A stretch of 64,000 bases of DNA from JACKFB01 sp041389525 (GTDB lineage Bacteria; Myxococcota_A; UBA9042; PHBI01; JACKFB01): NCBI GenBank assembly GCA_041389525.1, contig JAWKRR010000008.1:62001-126000 (forward strand), given 5' to 3'. Under the pieces are notes generated by a model. It was not told where the DNA came from and made no database searches. It saw nothing but the letters and a program-made list of their open reading frames with translations. Below, one piece after another: positions 34,432-43,831 of the stretch. The number at the start of each line of letters is the position of its first letter. Position 1 is the stretch's first letter. A program made the translations under genes and the position numbers.

Positions 34432-34552
34432 CCCAGGGCCGCGCGCGCCGCTGCCGATCGACCGCAAGCCGCCGACGCCGCCCTCTCGTGGCCCGTCGAG
34501 TGTTACGCTGCGCCCGTCCGGCCGTATCGGAGGGAGATTCTTCTTCTCGAAC

Positions 34553-34574
34553 GACCGACGTTCGGACGTCGGTC
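34553..34574. other. Perfect hairpin in the leader of the PAKPAAQ-repeat gene
   Basis: GACCGACGT-TCGG-ACGTCGGTC: nine paired bases with a four-base loop, ending 78 bases before the ATG at 34653. It may be a leader structure or an operator. Confidence 0.4.
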
Positions 34575-34652
34575 CGCCCAGCCCCGGAGCCCCTCCTCCG
34601 CGGCCCTCACCACGGCGCGGACTGGCAGCCCTGAGACGCGGAGAGGTTAGCG

Positions 34653-35607
34653 ATGTCGTCACAGACCCGAATCCTGAGCGCGCGATCCTGGGCCTTGCGA
34701 CTAGGCGCCATCGCGCTACTCAGCGTCCCGGCGACCTCCGCGACCGCGGCCGAACCCGCGACGAAGCCGGCCGCCCAGCCCGCACGAGCGGTCCGCCCCG
34801 CGCCACAGCCTGCCAAGCCGGCGGCACAGCCTGCTAAGCCCGCGGCGCAGCCCGCGAAGCCGGCGGCGCAGCCTGCCAAGCCCGCCCCGCAGCCCGCGGC
34901 GCCGGCGGCCCAGCCCGCGAAACCCGCCCCCCAGCCCGCGAAGGCGACGCCCCCGCCGCGGCCGGTCGTCGTGCTCGTGCGTTGCAGAGAAGGCCGCGGC
35001 GCGGTATGCGGCGAGCGAGCGTTTCAACCCCGCCGCGGCCCACCGCGAACTGCAGCGCATCGCGAAGCTCGAGCCCAACTGCACCAAGGCTCCGGAGGCC
35101 GTCTACGGCGCCTTGGACGCGGTGTGGGACAAGATCCTCCCCAACGCGCAGGGCCGCGTGCCAGCCGCCGTCGTGCGGCGCGAGCTGGCCCGCTACGAGC
35201 GCCACGTCGCGCTGCTGGAGACCCTGCTCGACTTCAACCGGTCGCCGCGCCGCACCTTCGCCGCGCTGAAGCTCGGGGAGCTCAGCGAGGCCATGGCGGC
35301 GTACCTCGACCAGGTGGGCAGCGCCCCGGACACCCTGATGGTGACTCGGGTCCAGCCGGAGTCGCTGTACCACACGCGAGCCGTGGACATTAACGAGCAC
35401 CTCCGGCTCGAGGCCGAGGAGGCCTACCAGAAGGTGATGGACCTGACGGCCGGCTCCACCCAGCCCAACAAGCTGCGCGACCTCGCGCGCGAGCGCCTCG
35501 ACGTCCTCAGCGGCCGCTACGCCGAACGGCGCGCCGAAGAGCGGGCGATCCAAGAGCGCGCGAAGGCCAAGGAAGAAGCGCGGCGGGCGCTGGAAAGCCA
35601 GCTCTAG
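34653..35607 (+). CDS. Secreted Pro/Ala/Lys-repeat protein with helical C-terminal domain, frame broken once
   Basis: The ATG has GAGAGG six bases upstream. A signal peptide (cleavage near ATAA, residue ~33) is followed by a low-complexity stretch of PAKPAAQ repeats, a likely extended wall- or membrane-spanning linker. Around 34975-34985 the frame must shift (PVVVLV in the first frame, VAEKAAARYAASERFN in the second). The remaining ~205 residues are a helical domain in good codon usage, with TPR-like beginnings (FNPAAAHRELQRIAKLEPNC) and an Arg/Glu/Lys-rich coiled end (ERAIQERAKAKEEARRAL). No named family is recognised. The break is close to similar breaks in the neighbouring genes, so a sequence error is likely. 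Confidence 0.6.
34800..34945 (+). repeat. Degenerate 21-base tandem repeat encoding PAKPAAQ
   Basis: About seven copies of a unit close to CCTGCCAAGCCGGCGGCACAG lie within the gene at 34653. Such arrays can slip and vary in length between strains. Confidence 0.7.
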
Positions 35608-35625
35608 GACCTGCGCCCCGCCCGC

Positions 35626-36138
35626 TTAGACGACCTCCATCGCATCGAAGCCGTCGGCGGGCCCGGGCGCGCGCAGCAGCGACGCGACAGGCAGCGTGAT
35701 TTCGCCCAGGCGCAGCCGGGGGACGTCGTCGGACCCTGCTTCGATCTGCTCGACCAACCTCCCGTGGCACGCCCGCGTCAGGATGGCCGGAAGCGAGTCC
35801 CGCGCGCTCCAGACGTAGACGCGGTCGTCGGGCCCGAAGGCGATGTGCGGCTCGCTGCAGCGGACCGGCGTGCGACCGCGTAGGCGAAGCACCAACGCAC
35901 CCGACTCCGCCTCCAAGCCGTCGACGAAGAGGGCCACGCCCTCGCACGCCACGTAGGCCCACTGGGCCCCAACCGTCAGCGTCACGTCACCGTCAGGGCG
36001 CACCGCCAGCCCTTGATGAAACAACGCCTGGACGCGCGGGTTGTCGACCAGCGCACCCCTGTAAATAAGAGCTCCATCGCGATTGAAGGCGAGGCCGCTC
36101 TGTCGCCGCAGCATCTCGAGGTGGCTGGGTTCCATCAC
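35626..36138 (-). CDS. DUF1285-like protein
   Basis: The 170-residue product resembles DUF1285 proteins by eye. It has a start like LAFNRDGALIYRGALVDNPRVQALFH (family pattern: x-DGxWxYxGxPIxRPxLVxLF), then LTVGAQWAYVACEGVALFVDGLE in place of the family's LVTPVEKWRIxVEDAPFxAV. Function of the family is unknown. No signal peptide is seen, so it is probably cytoplasmic. It is divergent from the HxsD/HxsB-like operon, with only ~170 bases between, and convergent with the gene ending at 35607. Whether it works with the Hxs-like genes is open. Confidence 0.6.
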   Translation of the reverse strand: MMEPSHLEMLRRQSGLAFNRDGALIYRGALVDNPRVQALFHQGLAVRPDGDVTLTVGAQWAYVACEGVALFVDGLEAESGALVLRLRGRTPVRCSEPHIAFGPDDRVYVWSARDSLPAILTRACHGRLVEQIEAGSDDVPRLRLGEITLPVASLLRAPGPADGFDAMEVV

Positions 36139-36196
36139 CCCAGCTTGGGCGCTTTAGCCCACTGACGGCAAGGGCGAAGCCGCGTCCAGCCCAGCG

Positions 36197-36228
36197 TTGA
36201 CAGGCTTGGAAGCCCGGTGCTGGCTTCC
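36197..36228 (+). promoter_or_regulatory. TTGACA box and hairpin upstream of the HxsD/HxsB-like operon
   Basis: A perfect -35-like TTGACA (36197-36202) is followed by an inverted repeat GGAAGCC-N7-GGCTTCC (36208-36228). No good -10 lies 16-18 bases downstream, so either an activator is needed or the match is by chance. The operon start is ~110 bases on. Confidence 0.3.
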
Positions 36229-36310
36229 CGCAGGTTCCTTGGACAGCTGGCGAGGACTGCGGAGGCGGGGGCCCCTGCAACGCCTCGAACACGCTGGGGA
36301 GATGACGCGA

Positions 36311-36826
36311 ATGACGGCGCCCGACATCTTGACTGCCAAGGACGGCAAGCTCGTACTGAGCCTCGACAAGGGGATTTATCCTCTCGAGGTCATCTACGGC
36401 GCGTCCTACATCTTCATCGACCGCGCGTACGTGCTGCTGGGCAAGTCCGGCGACAACGTCACGGTCGAGATAGCGACCAAGGACGGACGCGACGAAGCGG
36501 CTCTCCGCGCGTTGGCCGGTGAGTTCAGCAACGAGCTGCTTAGCCAGGCCCTGCGGCGGCGCATCACCAAGGAAAACCAGAACATCCTGGAGACCATCGT
36601 GTCCCAGGCGTTGGCTGGCGCCACGGGCGCGATGGTGCCCTCGGCCTTCGAAGACGACGAGGACGACGACGACCTCGACTTCCTCGACGACCCGCTCGGC
36701 ATCGCGGTGCCGTGGGAGGAGCGCTTCAAGAAGCGCGGCTCCGCGCCCGCGCAACCGGGCCCTGACGCCGAGCGCGTGGCCGGACCGGGCGACAGCGGCG
36801 GCTTCAAGCCGTCCGGAGAGCAATAG
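36311..36826 (+). CDS. HxsD-like protein with acidic C-terminal tail
   Basis: The second ATG (36311) is used because GGGGAG lies nine bases before it, while the first ATG (36302) abuts that site. The first ~100 of 171 residues match the pattern of HxsD of the His-Xaa-Ser system: GIYPLEVIYGASYIFIDRAY (22-40), a beta pair (NVTVEIATK), then EFSNELLSQALRRRI (71-85), close to the family's LLNDYxLRE signature, and a long helix. It is extended by an acidic run (EDDEDDDDLDFLDD, ~113-126) and a Pro-rich end not expected in HxsD. HxsD is a small protein always found with the HxsB/HxsC radical SAM enzymes; its exact role is not known to me. The stop TAG is directly followed by the ATG of the next gene. 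Confidence 0.65.
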   Translation: MTAPDILTAKDGKLVLSLDKGIYPLEVIYGASYIFIDRAYVLLGKSGDNVTVEIATKDGRDEAALRALAGEFSNELLSQALRRRITKENQNILETIVSQALAGATGAMVPSAFEDDEDDDDLDFLDDPLGIAVPWEERFKKRGSAPAQPGPDAERVAGPGDSGGFKPSGEQ

Positions 36827-37072
36827 ATGTCTGCGGCGGCGGCACGGACCTTCCCGAAGAAGCTCTACAAACTCGCTGCGATTCAGGACGCGATGGAGGC
36901 CTACGCCGACTTCGCCACCCTGGCGTTGGAGCGCAGCGACGAAGAGTGGATTGTGACCTTCGACGGCGCGGATGAAGAGTTCGGCGCCGAGACGCTGGCA
37001 TCGGAGTTCGCCAACTACGCGCTGGCCGAGACGATCCAGCGAGTGCGCCAGGGCGCGCAGGGGACCGACTAG
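36827..37072 (+). CDS. Second small HxsD-like protein
   Basis: This 81-residue protein begins at the base after the previous stop (TAGATG), so translation is coupled. It shows the same order of elements as the upstream protein in shorter form: KLYKLAAIQDAMEAYADFATLAL, a beta pair (EWIVTFDG), then LASEFANYALAETIQRVR, which parallels the EFxNELLxxxLR signature. It lacks the acidic tail and any cysteine. I infer a divergent HxsD paralogue; it could form a heterodimer with the larger one. No His-x-Ser repeats or leader/core peptide layout is visible, so it is not obviously a substrate. Confidence 0.55.
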   Translation: MSAAAARTFPKKLYKLAAIQDAMEAYADFATLALERSDEEWIVTFDGADEEFGAETLASEFANYALAETIQRVRQGAQGTD

Positions 37073-38481
37073 ATGCACGCCGCAGGCGTCACGGATGTCG
37101 ATGAGGCGCTTGCCGGACCATTCCGCTACCGCGCGCTCGGCGGGCGCTATCTGATCACGAACGACTTTGGCGACTGGCTCTTTCCTGAGCCCGGACGAGT
37201 TCCGCGCCTTCGTCGAGGGGACGCTGGCCCGCGATTCGGCCCTGTACGGCCGGCTGCTCGAGAAGCGGTTCATTCACGGCGAGATCGCGCTCGACGACGC
37301 GGTCGCCGTCTACCGGCGCCGGCACGGCTTCTTGCAGCACGGGCCGGAGCGGCACGTCATCGCGGTCACGACCCGCGAGACGACTTCCCGGGACGACGGC
37401 GAGGACATGCTGCTTGAGACCGCGGAGCGCGCCGTGGACTGCGCGTTCATGACGACCAGCCCTCGCGTCACGCTGGTGGTCGGGGGCGGTGAACCGCTGC
37501 TCAATCGCCAGGTCGCCCACCGCGTGGTCGAGTATGCGAGCGAGAAGAATCGCCTCGCGCGCAAGGAGTTCCGCGCGGTCATCGAGACCGACCTGCTCAA
37601 CGCGGACGAGGCCGAGACCGCCTGGATGGTCAAGCACGACGTCCGAGTGCGGGTCCTGCTCACCGACTCGCTGCTCCGCGAGGATACCTCACCCGCACGA
37701 GCCGCCATCCTTCGACTGAACGCGGCGTGGGCCGAGATCGGGTACTCCGCTGCCACCCATCATGTGGAGCTGGTCGCGCGAGTGAGCGCGGAGCAGCTGG
37801 GCGACACCGAGGCTATCGCTGACCTCGCGGTGCAGCTGGGCTGCCGCAGCGTGGAGCTGACCTCCCCTCCGAGCTACCCCCTGCTGGACGAAGACGAGCG
37901 CGGCCGAGGCTACAGCGCCGATGAGTGGCTGGGCGGATACGAGCGCGCGGTCGCGCGGATGCTGCAGCACGAGCGCGAGGGCCGGCCCGTCTCGGAGAAG
38001 ACGGCGAGCCTCTTGCTGGCGCGGATCGTCGATGGCGACGCGGACGACGCCGGACGGCACCGCTCGCCCGCATCGGACGGCCTTGGCGAGTTCGCTTATC
38101 ACGTCGATGGCCGCGTGTTCGCCTCTGAGGGCGGACGCCGGATCGCCCAACGCGGCGATGACATGTTCCAGATCGGCGAGCTACGGCGGAACGGCTACCA
38201 CGACATGGTCACCAGCCCGACCGTTCGGGCCCTGGTCATGGCGAGCACGCTTCGAGGGACAGCCCGGCTGGGTCCAGAACGCGTACAAGCCCTTCGCTGG
38301 AATCTCTCCCGCGCGCTGCTACGCGGAGCAGGGCTCGATTCACGGCCGCATGCAGGACTCCAGCGAGACCCGCGAGCTGCTCGGCATTCTCGACATGCTC
38401 TTTCTGCAGTTGGGAAGCGACGCCGCTGACGTCCGCGCCATCCTCGAGCGCTGGGCCGGTGGCAGTGCTGCTGCAGCCTGA
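37073..38481 (+). CDS. HxsB-like radical-SAM-derived protein lacking all iron-sulfur cysteines; frame broken twice
   Basis: The ATG follows the previous TAG directly. Joining three frames (breaks at ~37181-37185 and ~38258-38270) gives ~468 residues. It starts with RYLITNDFGDWLF-LSPDEFRAFVEG, the hallmark N-terminus of HxsB maturases, and ends GWVQNAYKPFAGISPARCYAEQG, the place of the SPASM-like CxxCxYKPYCGxCP segment. VGGGEPLLN, the SAM-binding GGEP loop, is kept. The 4Fe-4S motif expected after HVIAVTTR (CNxxCxYC in HxsB) reads ETTSRDDG, and no TGC or TGT occurs there in any frame, so the indels cannot explain the loss. The C-terminal cysteines are also replaced. It therefore looks like a non-catalytic radical SAM relative retained with two HxsD-like partners. 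Decay of a true enzyme is the main alternative. Confidence 0.65.
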
Positions 38482-38574
38482 GCGCGCGCAGCGCCAAGGC
38501 CTGCGCCCGTCGGCTCGCACACGCGGTGGCCGCTGAAAAGCGACCGCGACGCGACGACGCGTCCGGGAGTCTCT

Positions 38575-39884
38575 TTGGATTCGACGACCATTCCCGCTCA
38601 GTTCCTCGACGCCGACGCCGTCGCGGTCGTCGGCCGCCTCAAGAGGCCGGCTTCATCGCCTACCTCGTGGGTATGCGTTCGTGACGCGTTGCTTGGGCGC
38701 GGGCCAAGGACTTCGACATCGCGACGACGGCTCACCCGAGGATCCGCTCGCTCTTCGGCCGTCGCTGCACCTCATCGGCCGGCGTTTTCCAGCTCGCCCA
38801 TGTACGTTCGGGTTCGAAGATCTTCGAGGTCGCGACGTTCCGCGGCCGCCCCAGGGACCAGGACTCCGACGACGGCTCCAGCTTCGTGCTCCGCGCCAAC
38901 ACCTTCGGCAGCCCCGAAGAGGACGCGATGAGCCGCGACTTCACGATGAACGGGCTCTTCTACGACCCCTACGCGCGCCGCCTGCACGACCACGTCGGCG
39001 GCCTCGACGATATCCGCGCCCGCCGCATCCGGACCATCGGCGACGCCGAGCAGCGCTTCCGCGAAGATCCCGTGCGCATCCTGCGGGCTGTGAAGTTCGC
39101 GGGCCGCCTCTCGTTGGACCTGGACCCCGGGCTGGCCAAGGTCTCCGGGCCCCTGGCGCCGCTGGTGCACGACTGCCCTGTCGCGCGCGTCACCGAGGAG
39201 CTGTTTCGGCTGCTGGAGAGCGGCTACTCCGAGGCGACCGTCCGGGTCGCGGCCGGCCTCGGTGTGCTCGAAGCGGCGCTCCCCGAGGCGGCCGAAGCCG
39301 TCGCCGATGACGCGGCGTTCGAGGCGTGGTGCGCGTGGTTGAGAGTGCTCGACCGCCTGGTGCTGGCCCACGGGACGCTGCCGCGCGAGAGCACCTTCGT
39401 CCTCGTGACTTGGCCGCTGGTGCGCGAGAGCATCATGGCCGAGCCTGACTGCGACTGGGGGCTGCGCGCGCTCGATGGCGTCCAGACGGCCGCAGCGCGC
39501 ATGTCGATCCCCATCCGCCATCGACAGCACCTGCGCGGGACGGCGAACCTCCTGCGCCGAATCGTCGGGCCCGCGCGGCGACGTCGCCAAGCGCAGATCG
39601 GGCGCTCGCCTTCGCTGCCAACCGCGCTGACCATACTCCGGATGGAGTTCATGACGGGGCTCATCTCCGAGCCGCCGGCGGCGTACGAGAGCTACGCGCG
39701 GGAGTGCCGCGCTTTGGGCATCACGCCCGGCCCCTTCGAGCCCCGCGTCGAGGAGACGGAGGCGGGCGCTCACGCCGCCGGACGCGAGCGCGCCCAGGAT
39801 GGCCAACGCTCAGGCGCAGGCAGCCGCCGCGGTCGCCGCTCGCGCCGCGGCCCGCGCCGTCCCTCGGGCTCCGACGCGGACTGA
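38575..39884 (+). CDS. pcnB: Poly(A) polymerase / CCA-adding nucleotidyltransferase family protein, N-terminal frame disrupted
   Basis: The 3' two-thirds is one clean frame with family landmarks: DAMSRDFTMNGLFYDP, IRTIGDAEQRFREDPVRILRAVKFAGRL, ARVTEELFRLLESG and an Arg-rich end (GSRRGRRSRRGPRRPSG), which favours PcnB over a tRNA CCA enzyme. The 5' part is in pieces: DSTTIPAQFLDADAVAVVGRLK (TTG start 38575, GGGAG upstream), AGFIAYLVG, CVRDALLGRGP and KDFDIATTAHP, joined only if small indels near 38643, 38672 and 38705 are corrected; more compensating shifts seem present near 38766-38815. The pieces carry the nucleotidyltransferase G-G/S and DxD region. The breaks are so close together that poor sequence quality is more likely than decay. 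Confidence 0.75.
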
Positions 39885-39918
39885 CCGCTGGCGCCCGACG
39901 CCAGCGCAGCCCGCCGCC

Positions 39919-41589
39919 CTAGCGCGTGATCGGCGAATCCTTGAGGACCTGGCCCAGCCGCTCCATCGCGCGCTCCATGGCCTTGCCGAAGCGATCGTTG
40001 CTCTCGGCCAGGGCCCGCAGCTCGCCGGCGCAACGCTTGACCTCTTGCAGCAGCACCAGCGCCTGCTCGGCCGGCGGCCCGGCGTCCTCAAGGTACCGGT
40101 ACAGGTGGCCGATCCCTTCGTGTAGCCCGCTGACCCGCTGCGCGTACCGCACCGCCTCCTGGCGGTTGCGGGCGATGGCCCCCTTGGCGCCCTCCAGCTC
40201 CAGCAGGTAGCGCTGGATCAGCGTGGAGCTCGAGTGGACCATGCTGCGGAGCCGCTGAAGTTCCGCGTCGAACTCCTTGCTCTTGGGTCCGCCGCCGCCC
40301 AGCTCGCCAGACGCCGACTGAATCCGCGCCTGGGCCTCTGCGGCTTCCGCGCGCGCGCCCAGCTCATCGCTGACCTTTCGCTCCCGAACCAGCTCGTCTT
40401 CGAGGCGCGCAAGCCGCGACTCCAGCTCGTCCCGCTCCGCCTCGAGCGCCGCTCTCCCACCCGCGAACTCAATGTCGCCGTGGCCCGCAGCCACCGCGTC
40501 CGCCCGCGCGCGCTCGGCGGCCACCTCGCGCTCCAAAGCCTGGATGCGCTGCTGCGCGACCTCGTAGCTGCCCCGAATCCCCTCGAGCTCGGCCGCGACG
40601 GTCTCCGCCTGCTGCTCGCCCTCTTGAACCCGCGCATACGCCGACCGCAACCGCTCCAGCGCGACCCGGGTCCGCTCGGCCCGCTCCGACGCCTCCTCGC
40701 GAGCGGCCTCGGATGCGCTCAAGCGCTCCGTGAGGTCGTCGACCGCCGCGCTGAGCTCGCGCAGCCGCGCCTCAAGCGCCCCAGCCTCGCCGCCCGCCAG
40801 CACCTCTGACTCAGCGCGGGACTGCGCCGCAGCGACCTCGAGCTGGAGCTCGTCGATGCGGTCTTCCAACTCCGCCCGGCGCTTCCGCGACGCGACGAGG
40901 TCCGCCTGGGCCTCGATGACCGCCGACTCCAGAGCGCGCACCTGCTCGGCCTGGAGCGTGAGCGCCGCCGCCTCCGCGCTCGGCTCAGCGGCGCGCGCTT
41001 GCAGCGCGTTCACGGTCTCCTGCAGCCGACCCACATCCGCCGCGAGCCCGTCGCGTTCGGCGCAGGCCTTCGCCAACGCGCGCCGCGCCGCCTGCAGCTC
41101 GGCCACCACGCTCTCATCGACCGCGGGCGGCCGGGGCAGCGCTTCCTTGGACTGGAACTCCTCACGCGCCTGGCGAGCCTGGGCCTCGATGTCGGCCATC
41201 CGCGCGCGCGCCGCGCAGAGATCATCGCGCAGCTGCCCGCTCTCCGACTCGAGGTTCACCGTCCTCGCCTTGAGCGCTTCGACCTCATAGGCGCGGGCCA
41301 GAGCTTGGCCGCGAACCTTGCCGAAATCCGCGAGCTGATTGAGCAGGACCTGGATCTCAGTCCTGGCCGCGGAGAGCTGGCGTTTCAGCAGCGTCTGGTC
41401 GTGCGAATCGACCGCAGCGTCAGCCGCGGCCGCCGCGCCACGCCGCGTAGGTCCAGGGTAGGTGTCCGCCCCGCCGGAGGTGTCGTCACCCCCGGATGCA
41501 ACCGCCGCGCTCCGGTCCGTATCGCCGCCGATGTACTCGAACTCGATATCGGCATCCTCCACGATGATCGTCGTGTCGTCGTCGAGCAC
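39919..41589 (-). CDS. Long coiled-coil protein of unknown function
   Basis: The 556-residue product has an acidic N-terminus (DDDTTIIVEDADIEFEYIGG) and a Gly/Asp/Ala-rich linker, then from about residue 65 to 500 almost unbroken heptad-like sequence rich in Glu, Ala, Arg and Leu (for example RAELEDRIDELQLEVAAAQS, ALEREVAAERARADAVA). It ends with a helical ~100-residue segment. No signal peptide, membrane helix or enzymatic motif is seen, so a cytoplasmic scaffold or filament-like role is plausible. The GTG start has no strong ribosome site, so the first residues are uncertain. It is convergent with pcnB, 34 bases apart. Confidence 0.75.
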   Translation of the reverse strand: MLDDDTTIIVEDADIEFEYIGGDTDRSAAVASGGDDTSGGADTYPGPTRRGAAAAADAAVDSHDQTLLKRQLSAARTEIQVLLNQLADFGKVRGQALARAYEVEALKARTVNLESESGQLRDDLCAARARMADIEAQARQAREEFQSKEALPRPPAVDESVVAELQAARRALAKACAERDGLAADVGRLQETVNALQARAAEPSAEAAALTLQAEQVRALESAVIEAQADLVASRKRRAELEDRIDELQLEVAAAQSRAESEVLAGGEAGALEARLRELSAAVDDLTERLSASEAAREEASERAERTRVALERLRSAYARVQEGEQQAETVAAELEGIRGSYEVAQQRIQALEREVAAERARADAVAAGHGDIEFAGGRAALEAERDELESRLARLEDELVRERKVSDELGARAEAAEAQARIQSASGELGGGGPKSKEFDAELQRLRSMVHSSSTLIQRYLLELEGAKGAIARNRQEAVRYAQRVSGLHEGIGHLYRYLEDAGPPAEQALVLLQEVKRCAGELRALAESNDRFGKAMERAMERLGQVLKDSPITR

Positions 41590-41909
41590 GTCGCTGCGGC
41601 GATCGAATCACTGGGAGACGTTCCCACGTCAGCATCCCCGGCTTGGTTGGTTCTGCGACGAGGCGCCCCCGCGCGGACGCGGGCGCTGGAGGCGTACGGA
41701 GACGATCGAGGGCCGTAACCGGTGGCACGTCCCCTCGTTCCCCGAACAGCGCGGATGCGGTGCTTGTCCCATGACAGACGAAGCATACAGCATCGCGGCG
41801 CGCCGTGTCACTGTGACGCAACGCAATCCGCCTCTGCACCGTCGCGAACGCGCCCGCAAACTACCTGTCACGCCAGAACGTGTTCCAGGTCGGAGCCCAC
41901 GGTCGGTGT
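41590..41909. other. Non-coding stretch between infC and the coiled-coil gene
   Basis: About 320 bases lie downstream of infC, where rpmI and rplT would be expected. No ribosomal protein sequence is present in any frame. Only GC-rich inverted repeats of low complexity are seen. Confidence 0.5.
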
Positions 41910-41940
41910 GGGAGCGCCGCGTCGATTGCGCGGCGCTCCC
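41910..41940 (-). terminator. infC transcription terminator-like hairpin
   Basis: GGGAGCGCCGCG (41910-41921), loop TCGATTG, CGCGGCGCTCCC (41929-41940): a perfect 12-base stem eight bases after the infC stop. It lacks a U-run but is the strongest hairpin in this area and suggests infC ends its transcript alone. Confidence 0.6.
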
Positions 41941-41948
41941 CGTGTTCG

Positions 41949-42470
<522 letters not shown>

Positions 42471-42476
42471 AGAACA

Positions 42477-42482
42477 CCTCCC
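42477..42482 (-). promoter_or_regulatory. infC ribosome binding site that selects an ACG start
   Basis: GGGAGG on the minus strand, with the six-base spacer TGTTCT before ACG. It is the only strong ribosome site near the IF-3 N-terminus. Confidence 0.55.
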
Positions 42483-42518
42483 GGCCCCGGTGGGCCTGAC
42501 GAGCCCCACGCGGGTCAC

Positions 42519-42831
42519 CGTGTAGACGGCGACCTCGCCTGCGGGCGATGGGCGAGCGACGCCCCCTCGGACGACCTCGCGGCGAGACTGTATGCGACCC
42601 AGCGCCTCGCGGGCAAGCCCGACGCGCGCTCAGGGCATGTTTACGTCGCCCGACCGAGCGAGGCGCCCCGAGCCTCGGTCGTGGGGCTTACGCGCCGACG
42701 ACCCCCGCTGAGCGCTGGAAACCGGCCCTCGCAAGCCCCTGAAATATCACGAGCCGACCAGGCGCAGTCCGCGCCAGCGCACGGCCGTCGCTGCGCCGGT
42801 TTCGGCCACCGTCGAGTCCCGCGGGCGCGGC
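42519..42831. other. Region between the secreted TPR gene and infC
   Basis: About 310 bases serve as the 3' end of the TPR gene and the leader of infC. thrS, the usual upstream neighbour of infC, is absent. One inverted repeat is listed separately; no gene is seen. Confidence 0.45.
42651..42681 (-). terminator. Inverted repeat between the TPR gene and infC
   Basis: CGACCGAG and CTCGGTCG arms around 15 bases. It could end the upstream TPR transcript or be part of the infC leader. No U-run. Confidence 0.35.
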
Positions 42832-43758
42832 TCAGGGCGCCGGTGCGGACTTCGCGAGGCGCGCGAGCTCCTCGCGCGCCGTCGACACGTATTGTTGCTC
42901 GGTCGGCAGATTCTGAGCGGCCTCGAGGTAGCGCCGCCACGTCTCGACGGCCTTCGCCGGGACCCCGTGCTCCTCGTACGCGTACGCCAGGTTGTACAGC
43001 GCTTGCGGGTAGTCGGCCCGGGCTTCAAGCGCCTTGCCGTACGCGTGGATCTCCTGCTCGATGTCGCCGGCCTTGTGGTGGGCGATCGCCAAGTTGTACC
43101 AAGCCTTGTAGTAGGCCGGGTCCAGCTCCAGCGCCTTCTGGTAGGCCGCCTGCTCCTCGCCCCAAAGCCGCTGCTTCTCAGGCGTCTCCGTCGTCCGATC
43201 GGCTTGCCGAGCGTAGGCGATCCCCAGGTTGAACCACGCGTCCGCCTGCGCCGCGTCGACCCCGAGGCAGCGCTTGTAGGCCGCCACCGCCGACTCGATA
43301 TCGCCGAGCCGCGCCTGGACGATCCCCAGGTTCAACATGGCATCCACGGCGTCGGGGGTGATCTCGACCACCCGCAGGTACGCGTCGCGCGCGTCCTCGT
43401 CCTGGCCCGCGTCCTCATAGGCAATCGCCAGGTTATACAGCGCCTTCGCGTAGCGCGGGTCGGCCTCGACGGCCTTCCGGTAGGCGGCGATCTCGCGCTT
43501 GTACTTGCGCTGTTTTCCGTAGGCGATGCCGAGGTTGTACCAGGCCTCTTTGTAGGCGGGCGCCAGCTCGACCGACTTCTCGTAGGCGCTTACTGCCTTG
43601 TCGAGATCGCGGCCGTTGAAGTACTCGTTGCCCAGCTTGAAGTACTCTTCCGCCGAACTGGCCTCCGCGAACGCGGCGGGCGCCGACACCCACGCTGACG
43701 TCGCGATGACCAAGCAGGTCAGCAGCCCGACCCCGGTGGTACGAATGGCAGCGGTCAC
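42832..43758 (-). CDS. Secreted TPR protein
   Basis: From the GTG at 43758 the 308-residue product has a signal peptide (IRTTGVGLLTCLVIATSAWV, cleavage near AFA). About seven TPR units follow, with the classic pattern (AEEYFKLGNEYFNGRDLDKA, EAWYNLGIAYGKQRKYKREI, KALYNLAIAYEDAGQDEDAR, DAMLNLGIVQARLGDIESAV). An insert (RTTETPEKQRLWGEEQ) breaks the fifth unit. It is probably a periplasmic protein-protein interaction scaffold. It is divergent from another TPR-containing lipoprotein gene, 73 bases away, suggesting a shared control region and perhaps a shared complex. A longer in-frame upstream extension exists but lacks a ribosome site. Confidence 0.85.
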   Translation of the reverse strand: MTAAIRTTGVGLLTCLVIATSAWVSAPAAFAEASSAEEYFKLGNEYFNGRDLDKAVSAYEKSVELAPAYKEAWYNLGIAYGKQRKYKREIAAYRKAVEADPRYAKALYNLAIAYEDAGQDEDARDAYLRVVEITPDAVDAMLNLGIVQARLGDIESAVAAYKRCLGVDAAQADAWFNLGIAYARQADRTTETPEKQRLWGEEQAAYQKALELDPAYYKAWYNLAIAHHKAGDIEQEIHAYGKALEARADYPQALYNLAYAYEEHGVPAKAVETWRRYLEAAQNLPTEQQYVSTAREELARLAKSAPAP

Positions 43759-43831
43759 TGGATCCCCTTCTCCCCATCTGCGTGCTGAACAGGCACGTCC
43801 CAACGCGACGTCTCGGACCCGGAAGAGCGAC

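Larger units (their letters stand above)
34304..34652. other. Divergent intergenic region (349 bases)
   Basis: It holds the candidate minus-strand promoter and a hairpin, both listed. No open frame with a ribosome site and family resemblance is seen. No clear plus-strand promoter was found for the gene starting at 34653. Confidence 0.5.
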
